Shown here piece by piece: positions 17,460 through 24,430 of a stretch of DNA of 64,000 bases (the stretch's first letter is position 1; the number at the start of each line of letters is the position of its first letter). Position numbers and translations under genes: made by a program. A model generated the notes under the pieces. That model was given only the letters and a program-made list of their open reading frames with translations. It ran no database searches and had not been told where the DNA came from. The DNA lies in assembly GCA_029550965.1 (NCBI GenBank), contig JAKPGJ010000009.1:52309-116308 (forward strand). Reading direction: 5' to 3'. This stretch comes from Bacillota bacterium. Lineage in GTDB: Bacteria > Bacillota > Clostridia > Oscillospirales > CAG-382.

Positions 17460-17618
17460 ATGCAAGCTGCCGAAATTTACATCAAGAAAGAAGGCCGTTT
17501 AAACCCGATTGAGTTGCTTGTGGGCAATATCGCTCCCGACTGCGGCGTTCTTCGACCTTACTTGCCGAAACCATCCCGCTTTTACAAGAAGCGTATAACA
17601 GAATACAACCCCAAATAA
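17460..17618 (+). pseudogene. Remnant resembling a zinc-dependent phospholipase C-like protein
   Basis: A 52-codon frame preceded by stops in the same frame and with no ribosome site. The translation contains Leu-Leu-Val-Gly-Asn-Ile-Ala-Pro-Asp-Cys-Gly followed by Leu-Pro-Lys-Pro-Ser-Arg-Phe. This resembles the N-terminal part of the small clostridial zinc-dependent phospholipase C-like family, where a Gly-x-Ile-Ala-Pro-Asp-Cys segment is followed by a Pro-rich stretch. The rest of that protein is missing. The match is from memory and rests on a short segment. Confidence 0.35.
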
Positions 17619-17656
17619 AAAACGTACGCTTTCGCGAATCGCCAAAGGTACGTTTT
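17619..17656 (+). terminator. Hairpin with T-run after the remnant
   Basis: Arms AAAACGTAC (17619-17627) and GTACGTTTT (17648-17656), extended inward by CTTT/AAAG with one bulged G, followed by further T residues. It has terminator form although no intact gene precedes it, which fits the remnant having once been a complete transcription unit. Confidence 0.6.
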
Positions 17657-17703
17657 TTTGAGCAGCAGACTGTATTCAATCTAACTCCCTGCTTCTTACC
17701 TTA

Positions 17704-17871
17704 CTTCTTACTTCTTACCTCTTACTTCTTACTTTTTATCTCTTACCTCTTACTTCTTACTTTTTATCTCTTACTTCTTACCTCTTACTTTTTATCTCTT
17801 ACTTCTTACCTCTTACTTTTTATCTCTTACTTCTTTCCTCTTACTTTTTATCTCTTACCTCTTACTTCTTA
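17704..17871. repeat. Heptanucleotide minisatellite, 24 units, with a 28-bp higher-order period
   Basis: Exactly 24 tandem 7-bp units covering 168 bases. All but one fit YYTYTTA: CTTCTTA, CCTCTTA, CTTTTTA and TCTCTTA, plus one degenerate CTTCTTT. From the fifth unit the order CTTTTTA-TCTCTTA-(CTTCTTA, CCTCTTA in either order) recurs five times, giving a 28-bp super-period. Read on the minus strand the units are TAAGAAG-like, so that strand contains TAA in every frame and cannot code. It lies between a terminator and the 3' end of a convergent gene. A short array of the same family lies at 50068 in the opposite orientation. Confidence 0.9.
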
Positions 17872-17885
17872 TCGAAAGCGGCAAA

Positions 17886-17915
17886 AGAAAAACCCGAAGG
17901 CGTTTATCCTTCGGG
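17886..17915 (-). terminator. Terminator of the DUF2812 gene
   Basis: Stem CCCGAAGG/CCTTCGGG (17893-17900 and 17908-17915) with a seven-base loop that contains the stop codon of the leftward gene, followed on the minus strand by TTTTTCTTTT. Confidence 0.85.
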
Positions 17916-19214
17916 CTGCGCTTGATTGTTTATCAGTTTTTCTTTAATCATATCAATTGCCTGGTCGCTTAACTGCTCGAAATAATAAAAAACGACAACC
18001 TTTCCGTCATAAACCGCCGCTTTTCGATAAGGATACTCTTTTTCCTCATATACGGCGTCCGCGCCCCAAGCCGGGTTGTCGGTGCGTACGAAGTCCCGGT
18101 CCGCCTGCAGTTCCCAGCGGAGGTACGCGTCTATCAGGCAGTCGAATTTGCTGGCAAAGACCTCGTAGCGACCCCGCTTGATCTGCAGGTCCGAGAGATG
18201 GTTGACCGAATAGTCCTCGTATTCTTCATAAGAAGCAAAAGCGTTTCGATGCCGGATGTAGGTGCTTCCATAATAATTTCCGACCGTACGGCCCATATCG
18301 GACATGGTCAGCGGAAGTTTATCCTTATACAGCTTGGCGTAATGATAGTTTTCTTTGACAATCATATAGTCGCTGTACTCGTCCTTGACTACAAAGTAAT
18401 CCGCGGTATAAACTTCATAGACGAAAACAACCGCCGCGACGACAAGCAGAACAAGCGCTCTGAAGCTGAAGTCGCGCTTGAGAAGGCTTCGAACCAGCAG
18501 CCAGGCGAAGCATATAAGCAGAAAGCCGAGCAGAAGAAACTCCGAGTAAAACTTTAGGTCGATGTAGTCCGCATTCGCGCGCGCGTCCGCAACGCAGAAA
18601 ATCAACGCGCCCAGCATGATGATGTGCGGAATCAGACTTACGAAGTTTTTCGCCTTTGCATACAGCGGTTTTGTCGAAACAGGCAGTTGTTTTTTCTTCC
18701 AGCGCCGCCACAGCGCATAATAAACCGTGCCGGCAACCGCTTTTGCCAGGAGCGCCGCGCCCGCGGCCGGAATGAGCGGAAAATAAAGGTTCGCGGTAAT
18801 TTCTATGTAGTTTTGCCTCGTAATCCACACGGCCAGCCCGGCATAAATCAGGAACAACAAGTATAAGACGCCGAGAAAATGCGGCGCGCGGCTCCATGGA
18901 TTCTCCAGCTCTCTATCGTAGGTTTTCCCGGCTTCGGACACATACACGGTAATCATGCCGTTTGAGCACACATAATTCCAGCAAAACTGCGTGAACAGGT
19001 CTTTCCGTCTGTCTTTCTCCGAACCTTTGCGCCTGCAGCCCAGTACGTCCGCGGCATAATACAGCCGCTGCGGCGCTATGCGCTCATACCTGAGAATCCA
19101 GCCCGGGCCGATGCTTTTCAGCCGCCAGCCTTTCAGCGCCATTTCTTCCAAATGTTTGACGAAATATTCCGGTTCGAAAACAAAACAAAAGAATCTTTCA
19201 AACTTTACATTCAT
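17904..19214 (-). CDS. DUF2812 domain membrane protein
   Basis: A 436-residue protein. The first ~110 residues show the DUF2812 pattern: Phe-Glu-Pro-Glu-Tyr-Phe-Val-Lys-His-Leu-Glu-Glu-Met-Ala-x-Lys-Gly-Trp, then Trp-Asn-Tyr-Val-Cys. Five hydrophobic segments follow, between about residues 130 and 270, and then a soluble C-terminal part. DUF2812 genes are commonly adjacent to a PadR-type regulator; none is present here, so it is either an orphan or regulated in trans. Function of the family is not established. The stop codon lies inside its own terminator loop. Confidence 0.75.
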   Translation of the reverse strand: MNVKFERFFCFVFEPEYFVKHLEEMALKGWRLKSIGPGWILRYERIAPQRLYYAADVLGCRRKGSEKDRRKDLFTQFCWNYVCSNGMITVYVSEAGKTYDRELENPWSRAPHFLGVLYLLFLIYAGLAVWITRQNYIEITANLYFPLIPAAGAALLAKAVAGTVYYALWRRWKKKQLPVSTKPLYAKAKNFVSLIPHIIMLGALIFCVADARANADYIDLKFYSEFLLLGFLLICFAWLLVRSLLKRDFSFRALVLLVVAAVVFVYEVYTADYFVVKDEYSDYMIVKENYHYAKLYKDKLPLTMSDMGRTVGNYYGSTYIRHRNAFASYEEYEDYSVNHLSDLQIKRGRYEVFASKFDCLIDAYLRWELQADRDFVRTDNPAWGADAVYEEKEYPYRKAAVYDGKVVVFYYFEQLSDQAIDMIKEKLINNQAQPEG

Positions 19215-19346
19215 GATAAAACCCTCGTGGGAGAAAAATCAGCGGCCAGACGCCTTCCGCATCGCCGCAATGTTATCGCTGTCCGCACTGCCAAATGTAT
19301 ATTAACATCAATATCCGAAATTGTCCATAGCAATTTGAATCTTGTT

Positions 19347-20456
19347 TTACGTTATCACAATCAGCGGGACAATCATTTCTTCTTCCGTAAGCCCGGCGTG
19401 CGAAGCTTTCAGCGTTTGCGCCAAAGGACTATGTTTATTTTCAAGATTGGTTCTGCCCACCGCGACAGCCAGATAATCGCCGATAAATCCGTTGACTCTC
19501 GGATGATTCCCTGTGCCGAATAACCGGTTCTTTAGCGCCTCTGAGTTTTTCATTAAAATATAATCACTGCCGAACTCTTTTAAAAACGCTTTTTCGAAAT
19601 CGGCATGATACCCTTGTTTTACAAAGAACGCCTTTGCCCTTGCTTCTATCGACGGAGCGCGGACAAGCATTTTTTGAATCTCGGGATAATCGGTAAGATA
19701 CTTGTTTTCGATATCTGTCATCCCGTGGTCAGCGGTGATGATGACCAATGAATCCTCAAGTTCGGCGCACATCGCTTCCACTTGTTCTTCAATAAAAATC
19801 AGCTCATTCTGTGCTTCCTCACTATCTGTGCCCTCCAAATGCAAATCGTTATCGGGGTTCGTCCAGTAAGCATAAATGTATTTTCGCCCGCTCTGCGCGC
19901 AGATGTCCTTTACAGTGTTTACAATCCCTTCTACACTGCCGATTTTATATTGCGAGTAAGGCGAAACAATGAAGGTCTGAACCTCGTTTGCGGTCGCTGC
20001 GCCGATTTTCTCCCAAACCCTGCGCACCGGCAAATACCTGTTTGCAACATGATAATCCGCCGCGGGAACCCCGCCGCTTCCTTGAATGGTGTTCAGAAAC
20101 AGCACGACGTTTTTGTCAACCTCTTCAAAATATAAACTCCAGCCCAGCCAGCCGTGTTCCGCGGGCGAAAGCCCGCTCTCCAGCGTTGTGAGCGCGGCCG
20201 TCGTCGTGGACGGGAACACGGAGGAAAGGTTTGCAAACACATGACTGCGGAAAAAGCCGTTTTTATGTAGATGTTTTTCCAAAATGTTTACGCCCATGCC
20301 GTCAAAAACCATCACGACAACATTTTTATATCCAATCCCTAATACTTCGTCGAGCAGTGAAAGGCTTTTGTGACTACATTCCGCGCCGTAATGTTTTAAA
20401 ACGGACGAAATCAGCGACAAAATGCTGTTATCATAATCGGGGTATTTAATTTTCAT
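19347..20456 (-). CDS. Alkaline-phosphatase superfamily phosphodiesterase/nucleotide pyrophosphatase-like protein
   Basis: A 369-residue metal-dependent hydrolase. It has the first-metal motif Val-Val-Met-Val-Phe-Asp-Gly-Met-Gly near residue 50, the nucleophile loop Pro-Ser-Thr-Thr-Thr-Ala-Ala near residue 87, and the second metal set Thr-Ala-Asp-His-Gly-Met-Thr-Asp near 243. No signal peptide is seen, so it is cytoplasmic. ATG 20456 is preferred to the ATG six bases upstream because AGGCGG is seven bases before it. Substrate unknown; the family includes nucleotide pyrophosphatases and phosphodiesterases. Confidence 0.8.
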   Translation of the reverse strand: MKIKYPDYDNSILSLISSVLKHYGAECSHKSLSLLDEVLGIGYKNVVVMVFDGMGVNILEKHLHKNGFFRSHVFANLSSVFPSTTTAALTTLESGLSPAEHGWLGWSLYFEEVDKNVVLFLNTIQGSGGVPAADYHVANRYLPVRRVWEKIGAATANEVQTFIVSPYSQYKIGSVEGIVNTVKDICAQSGRKYIYAYWTNPDNDLHLEGTDSEEAQNELIFIEEQVEAMCAELEDSLVIITADHGMTDIENKYLTDYPEIQKMLVRAPSIEARAKAFFVKQGYHADFEKAFLKEFGSDYILMKNSEALKNRLFGTGNHPRVNGFIGDYLAVAVGRTNLENKHSPLAQTLKASHAGLTEEEMIVPLIVIT

Positions 20457-20601
20457 ACGCATTCCGCCTTTTGGGTAACAAATAAGAGCTCTCGATTGAT
20501 TTGTATTCCGCTTTTATCTTTTTGTTAAGTTTGCGCTTAAATACAGCCAGCATATTGTCCGACAAATCAAAACCGATAACATGTTATCTGTTCGATACCA
20601 T
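20446..20601 (-). pseudogene. Remnant of a class I SAM-dependent methyltransferase
   Basis: The minus strand has an excellent ribosome site (AAAGGAGAG at 20616-20608) six bases before ATG 20601. The frame stops after five codons, then continues open for 45 codons. That part reads Val-Ile-Gly-Phe-Asp-Leu-Ser-Asp-Asn-Met-Leu-Ala-Val, the segment just after motif I in SAM methyltransferases. The Gly-rich loop and most of the protein are gone, and the tail runs into the start of the phosphodiesterase gene. It looks like the scar of a deletion inside a once-intact third methyltransferase gene of this locus. Confidence 0.55.
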
Positions 20602-20620
20602 TCGCCTCTCTCCTTTCGAT

Positions 20621-21754
20621 CTAATTTTCCCACTCCTCTTTCAGAATTGCATAGTGATACTCGCTGTACCAAATCTCTTGATCGCCCACTCTTCCGAAGC
20701 GGTTCTTTTTAAATTCCGCTTCCCTGCGCATGCCGCAGTTCTCCATTACCCGATATGATCCGTAATTCTCGGTGTTGCAGGTTGCATAGATTCTGTGTAA
20801 GTTCAGTTCTGTAAATCCGTACCGAATCAGTTCTTTCGCAAGCTCGGTTCCGTATCCCTGTTTCCAGTAATGACGGTTCAAAATCCAGCCGAGCATAGCC
20901 TCGCTTCTGCTTCTGTTCAAGTAAATTCCGCATCCGCCGATAACAGTTCCGCTGTCCTTTTTTACGACCGCGAACTCATACTGCATAATCGGATCGCACT
21001 GCCATTTTTCTTCCGCTTCTAAAAGAAAGTTTCTTGTCGCTTTTTCGTCATTCGGTCCCCAAACCATATACTTTACATTTTCCGGGTCGGAAGCATAAGC
21101 ATGAACTGCTTGAAAATCCGCTTGTGTAAACGGACGGAGGGTCAGCCTTTCGGTATTTAAAACAACCAAGTTTTCTATACTCCGTTTTCTTTTATCATAA
21201 TCTTCCTTTGTCAAGCCGTATAGGTCGCAGTCCTGAAAGCCCATGCGGCAGTAATACTTCTGTTTGGCATGACCTTCCAGCTTCATGCCCGCTTTCCGCA
21301 TAACCGCGCCTGATGCTGGGTTGTTTACCGAATGATACGCTTCGACGCGATTGACGCCAACTTCTTCAAACAGAAACCGGATTACCTCTTTTACCGCTTC
21401 GGTTATATATCCTTTGCCCCAAAATGCCCTGCCGGCGCAGTAGGCTATCTCAGCCCGGTAATCGTTATCATAACACTGCGCGGAGATAGTGCCAATGCAT
21501 TCGCCGTTTTTTATTTGAATAACCCAGAAATAATTGTTCGGGTTTTCATACAACTTGATATTTCTCTCTAAAAATTCCCGTACCGCTTCGACGCTTGCGT
21601 ACGGCGTCCAGCGCAGATACTTGGTTACTTCCTCGTCGTTTGCCCAGTTTTTATACATATCCTCAGCGTCCTCGGCAGTGAACCTGCGCAGAATCAGCCG
21701 CTCGGTTTCTAATTGCTGCGTTCCTTTGTGAAACATTTTCAGTTCTGTACTCAT
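20621..21754 (-). CDS. Double-domain GNAT acetyltransferase (RimJ/RimL type, two fused copies)
   Basis: A 377-residue protein made of two GNAT domains in tandem. Each opens with the RimJ/RimL pattern (Glu-Thr-Glu-Arg-Leu-Ile-Leu-Arg-Arg-Phe near residue 15; Asn-Thr-Glu-Arg-Leu-Thr-Leu-Arg-Pro-Phe near 200). Each has its own acetyl-CoA loop (Phe-Trp-Gly-Lys-Gly-Tyr near 111; Tyr-Trp-Lys-Gln-Gly-Tyr-Gly near 298) and a C-terminal Gly-Met segment. Such proteins acetylate protein N-termini, amino acids or aminoglycoside-like compounds; the substrate is unknown. The start overlaps the stop of the preceding GNAT gene (ATGA on the minus strand). Confidence 0.85.
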   Translation of the reverse strand: MSTELKMFHKGTQQLETERLILRRFTAEDAEDMYKNWANDEEVTKYLRWTPYASVEAVREFLERNIKLYENPNNYFWVIQIKNGECIGTISAQCYDNDYRAEIAYCAGRAFWGKGYITEAVKEVIRFLFEEVGVNRVEAYHSVNNPASGAVMRKAGMKLEGHAKQKYYCRMGFQDCDLYGLTKEDYDKRKRSIENLVVLNTERLTLRPFTQADFQAVHAYASDPENVKYMVWGPNDEKATRNFLLEAEEKWQCDPIMQYEFAVVKKDSGTVIGGCGIYLNRSRSEAMLGWILNRHYWKQGYGTELAKELIRYGFTELNLHRIYATCNTENYGSYRVMENCGMRREAEFKKNRFGRVGDQEIWYSEYHYAILKEEWEN

Positions 21755-22254
21755 GTTGATAAATTCTTTCTGTATCTGATTACGATCAGCGGTTTTCCGA
21801 TGGTAATTTCCTTTTTAAACTCAGGCAGAAAACCGCATTTTTCATAAAATTTCCTGGCGCGTGTATTCTCTTCCAGCGTCCATAACGTAACCGAACTATA
21901 TCCCAGTTTCTTAATATGTTCCAGCACATAATCCATCATCGGTTTTGCGATTCCTTTACCGAAATATTCCGGTACTAAATAAAACGCGGCGATTTCATAG
22001 GTATCCGGTTTTGCGTCGTCATCGCGGGATTCGGACATTCCGATGAATCCAGCAATTTCATGGTTGCATACACCAACAAACGCATCGGAATCATTCTTTA
22101 AAATTTTCTGCCATAACGAAAGACGTCTGCCGTTTACTGCTGCAATCGCTTGGTATGGAACAATTCCGCTGTAAGCCGCAATCCAGGAGCGGATTTGTAA
22201 AATCGCAATATCCCTTGCGTCCAGGATGTTTGCTTTTCGGATTATAAAACTCAT
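21751..22254 (-). CDS. GNAT family N-acetyltransferase
   Basis: A 167-residue single GNAT domain: Ile-Arg-Lys-Ala at the N-terminus, the loop Glu-Tyr-Phe-Gly-Lys-Gly-Ile-Ala-Lys-Pro near residue 105, and Phe-Tyr-Glu-Lys-Cys-Gly-Phe near 143. ATG 22254 fits the domain start and has GGTAGGAAG directly upstream; an in-frame ATG at 22329 would add 25 residues of no recognised domain. It is translationally coupled to the double GNAT gene downstream, and both belong to a leftward set with two methyltransferases. Confidence 0.82.
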   Translation of the reverse strand: MSFIIRKANILDARDIAILQIRSWIAAYSGIVPYQAIAAVNGRRLSLWQKILKNDSDAFVGVCNHEIAGFIGMSESRDDDAKPDTYEIAAFYLVPEYFGKGIAKPMMDYVLEHIKKLGYSSVTLWTLEENTRARKFYEKCGFLPEFKKEITIGKPLIVIRYRKNLST

Positions 22255-22364
22255 CTTCCTACCTTCTTCCCGATCCAAAATCCGTGACAACTGTGTCCGA
22301 TGATGTTCATACGGATTAATGATACTCATACCTTGCCCTCATCAAAACAATATTATGATTGCTT

Positions 22365-23177
22365 TCATACTGTATCCCGTTTTCTGCCAATATACATCAA
22401 ATGCTCGGAATATGAGAGCAGGTCCTCCCGCTCGCAAACCCTTTCCGCAATGTCAAGCCACTTGTCAATGACTTCTTTTGGCTGTGCTTGTATGTTCGGT
22501 TCGTTCGGCGCAAGTATGCTCTCCTGCCCGAACAGATGTAGCTTTTCCAAGCCAAACTGTTCCATAAACGGTAAAACATCCGCATGCCGAATAAAATACG
22601 CTTTGGTAAAGGCATTCCCCGCAAAAGGTTTATCCTCCGCGAACAGCTGGTATTGATATTCGAGTTCAGGAACTAAAATCATTTCCGGCTCATACTTCAT
22701 CGAATAAATAATCCCCGCATACGAGGAGATAAAAGAGATAAAAATCACACCGCCGGGTTTTAACAGCTTCAGGCAGGCTTCAACGCACTTTACACGGTCG
22801 GCTTCCTCAAGCAGATGGTACATCGGACCCATCAAAAGGATGCTGTCAAAAAGTCCGTCAACGATACTGTCAATTTCCCTGGCGTCACACTGATGCGCTT
22901 TTATACAAACGCCTTCTTCCTTTGCTTTTTCCTGCGCGAACCGAACGTTTTCCTCCGATAGGTCGGCGAGCGTGACGTCGCAGCCTTTTTGCGCAAGATA
23001 AAGAGAATACCTGCCCGGACCTCCGCCGACATCGAGTACCCTATCGCCCGGTTTTATGTAACGGTTTAGAAAGCGTTTGGTGAGTTCGAACTCAATAAAA
23101 TGCTTTTCTAACCGTTCCCATTCATTCTGCACTTCGTTGTTGTAGTATTCTCTTACCGTTCTTACTTCGTCTTCCAT
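22365..23177 (-). CDS. Class I SAM-dependent methyltransferase
   Basis: A 270-residue methyltransferase with motif I Val-Leu-Asp-Val-Gly-Gly-Gly-Pro-Gly-Arg-Tyr near residue 47, the post-I acidic Ala-Asp-Leu-Ser near 71, and motif IV Leu-Leu-Met-Gly-Pro-Met-Tyr-His-Leu near 114. The N-terminal Val-Arg-Glu-Tyr-Tyr-Asn-Asn resembles the neighbour's Val-Glu-Lys-Phe-Tyr-Asn-Asn, so the two adjacent genes are probably diverged duplicates. GGTGGAG precedes the ATG and lies in the 3' end of the upstream paralogue. Substrate unknown. Confidence 0.85.
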   Translation of the reverse strand: MEDEVRTVREYYNNEVQNEWERLEKHFIEFELTKRFLNRYIKPGDRVLDVGGGPGRYSLYLAQKGCDVTLADLSEENVRFAQEKAKEEGVCIKAHQCDAREIDSIVDGLFDSILLMGPMYHLLEEADRVKCVEACLKLLKPGGVIFISFISSYAGIIYSMKYEPEMILVPELEYQYQLFAEDKPFAGNAFTKAYFIRHADVLPFMEQFGLEKLHLFGQESILAPNEPNIQAQPKEVIDKWLDIAERVCEREDLLSYSEHLMYIGRKRDTV

Positions 23178-24026
23178 TTACTCCACCTTCCTCACCTTTG
23201 CCCGCGCCAAAAGATGCTCGCCCGCATCCAGCATACTGTCGTTCAAATAAAAAGCTTTTTCAACCTGTACTAAGGTTTCCCATGCTGATTTATTCCCGTA
23301 TAATTCTTCGACTTGGGGAACTGCCGCTGTTGCGATGCAAGGCACCGAACCGAAGGCCACCTCGGTAAACTCCTTGCGGTCAAACAGCTTTTTCATGGCT
23401 TTCGCATTGTAGAAAAACCGCTGCGGATGTTTTTGCCCCGGATACAGGGAAGGCTCAATCCCTTCATTTAACACCTCGAAAATACCAAATTCTTCCGGCT
23501 TTGCCCAGAAGGAGGAAGCATATCCCTCCCGTATGCACATGGTTCTGAAAATACCGCCGATGTTGTTGACGCTGATAAGTATCTCTCCGCTGTTTTTGGT
23601 TACCCGTATCAGTTCTTTCATTGCGGTTTCGGTCTGCTCGTGCAGGTAATTGAACACTGCTCCGTAACAGACCGTCACGTCAAAGGTATTGTCCGGAATT
23701 ACACTCAAATCGGTGACGCTTGCATGTATGTATCCGTCTATGAAATCGGTTACTCCCGCTTGCGCGCATTTCTCCTTTGCAATACTCAGTTGCGTTTCCG
23801 ACATGTCAAGCAGGGTGACGCGGCATTTCGCCCTCGCCATGTAAATGCTGAACCTTCCCGGGCCGCAGCCTGCATCGAGCACATGTTTTCCTTCCGCTAA
23901 AAACGGATCAAGGAAATCAGCATGGAGCAGAAACACCAGCTTTCCGTAAGCGGTCGCACCAAGCCGATTCCACTCCCGCTCACCGTAATTGTTATAAAAC
24001 TTCTCCACCGCGCTTCTGTCAAACAT
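23178..24026 (-). CDS. Class I SAM-dependent methyltransferase (paralogue of the adjacent gene)
   Basis: A 282-residue methyltransferase with motif I Val-Leu-Asp-Ala-Gly-Cys-Gly-Pro-Gly-Arg-Phe near residue 49, Leu-Leu-Asp-Met-Ser near 72 and Val-Cys-Tyr-Gly-Ala-Val near 119. It is the first gene of a leftward set (two methyltransferases, GNAT, double GNAT, methyltransferase remnant). AGAGGGG lies six bases before the ATG. A 5' leader with a long hairpin precedes it (24054-24091). Confidence 0.85.
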   Translation of the reverse strand: MFDRSAVEKFYNNYGEREWNRLGATAYGKLVFLLHADFLDPFLAEGKHVLDAGCGPGRFSIYMARAKCRVTLLDMSETQLSIAKEKCAQAGVTDFIDGYIHASVTDLSVIPDNTFDVTVCYGAVFNYLHEQTETAMKELIRVTKNSGEILISVNNIGGIFRTMCIREGYASSFWAKPEEFGIFEVLNEGIEPSLYPGQKHPQRFFYNAKAMKKLFDRKEFTEVAFGSVPCIATAAVPQVEELYGNKSAWETLVQVEKAFYLNDSMLDAGEHLLARAKVRKVE

Positions 24027-24053
24027 GATTGCCCCTCTTATCTATATAAAAAT

Positions 24054-24091
24054 CGGTGTAAGCGTTAACTGTTCTGTTAAGGCTTACACCG
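24054..24091 (-). promoter_or_regulatory. Long inverted repeat in the leader of the methyltransferase set
   Basis: Arms CGGTGTAAGC (24054-24063) and GCTTACACCG (24082-24091) are perfect complements, extended inward by TTAAC/GTTAA after one mismatch, with a six-base loop. It lies 28-65 bases upstream of the ATG at 24026 and has no T-run on the minus strand, so it is more likely an operator or leader structure than a terminator. Confidence 0.5.
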
Positions 24092-24364
24092 TTATCACCA
24101 TATCTTGATACAGCTTATCTGCCTCGAAATGATAATAAACGGCTAAGCCCCCAAAACACCACGGAAGCGTCTGCGGGCTTGTATCCGTTGTCAATCATTC
24201 CGAAGAATAGCTTCATATACTTTCACCAAAAAGAGTCGGAAAATTTTTGTTAATACTACCATATCTCTATTTGCTTGTCAAGTTAAAAATAAATTTTTGT
24301 GAATTTATATGAATAAGTATAAAACAAATCATTTTAATTTTATGATAAATAAATAAACATCATA
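24092..24364. other. Intergenic region without a supported gene
   Basis: The half nearer 24.1 kb has chromosomal composition and includes a 33-codon minus-strand frame beginning near 24213 that I could not recognise. The half nearer 24.3 kb is very AT-rich. The rightward promoter of the PHP gene begins at 24365. No tRNA, transposase or riboswitch was seen. Confidence 0.5.
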
Positions 24365-24392
24365 TTGCAAAGATGTCGAAAGATGTGATAAT
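24365..24392 (+). promoter_or_regulatory. Predicted sigma-A promoter of the secreted PHP gene
   Basis: TTGCAA at 24365-24370 and GATAAT at 24387-24392 with a 16-base spacer, about 40 bases upstream of the ATG at 24431, in AT-rich DNA. Confidence 0.5.
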
Positions 24393-24430
24393 ATGGAATA
24401 AAGAAATTGAGCAAAAGGAGTAACAGTTTC

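Noticed and set aside
17704..17871. CRISPR array
   Set aside because: The repeats are contiguous 7-bp units with no unique spacers, and no cas genes are in the window.
24092..24240. 33-codon minus-strand frame upstream of the methyltransferase set
   Set aside because: No ribosome site or recognisable motif, and it ends before the leader hairpin; kept only as part of the intergenic description.
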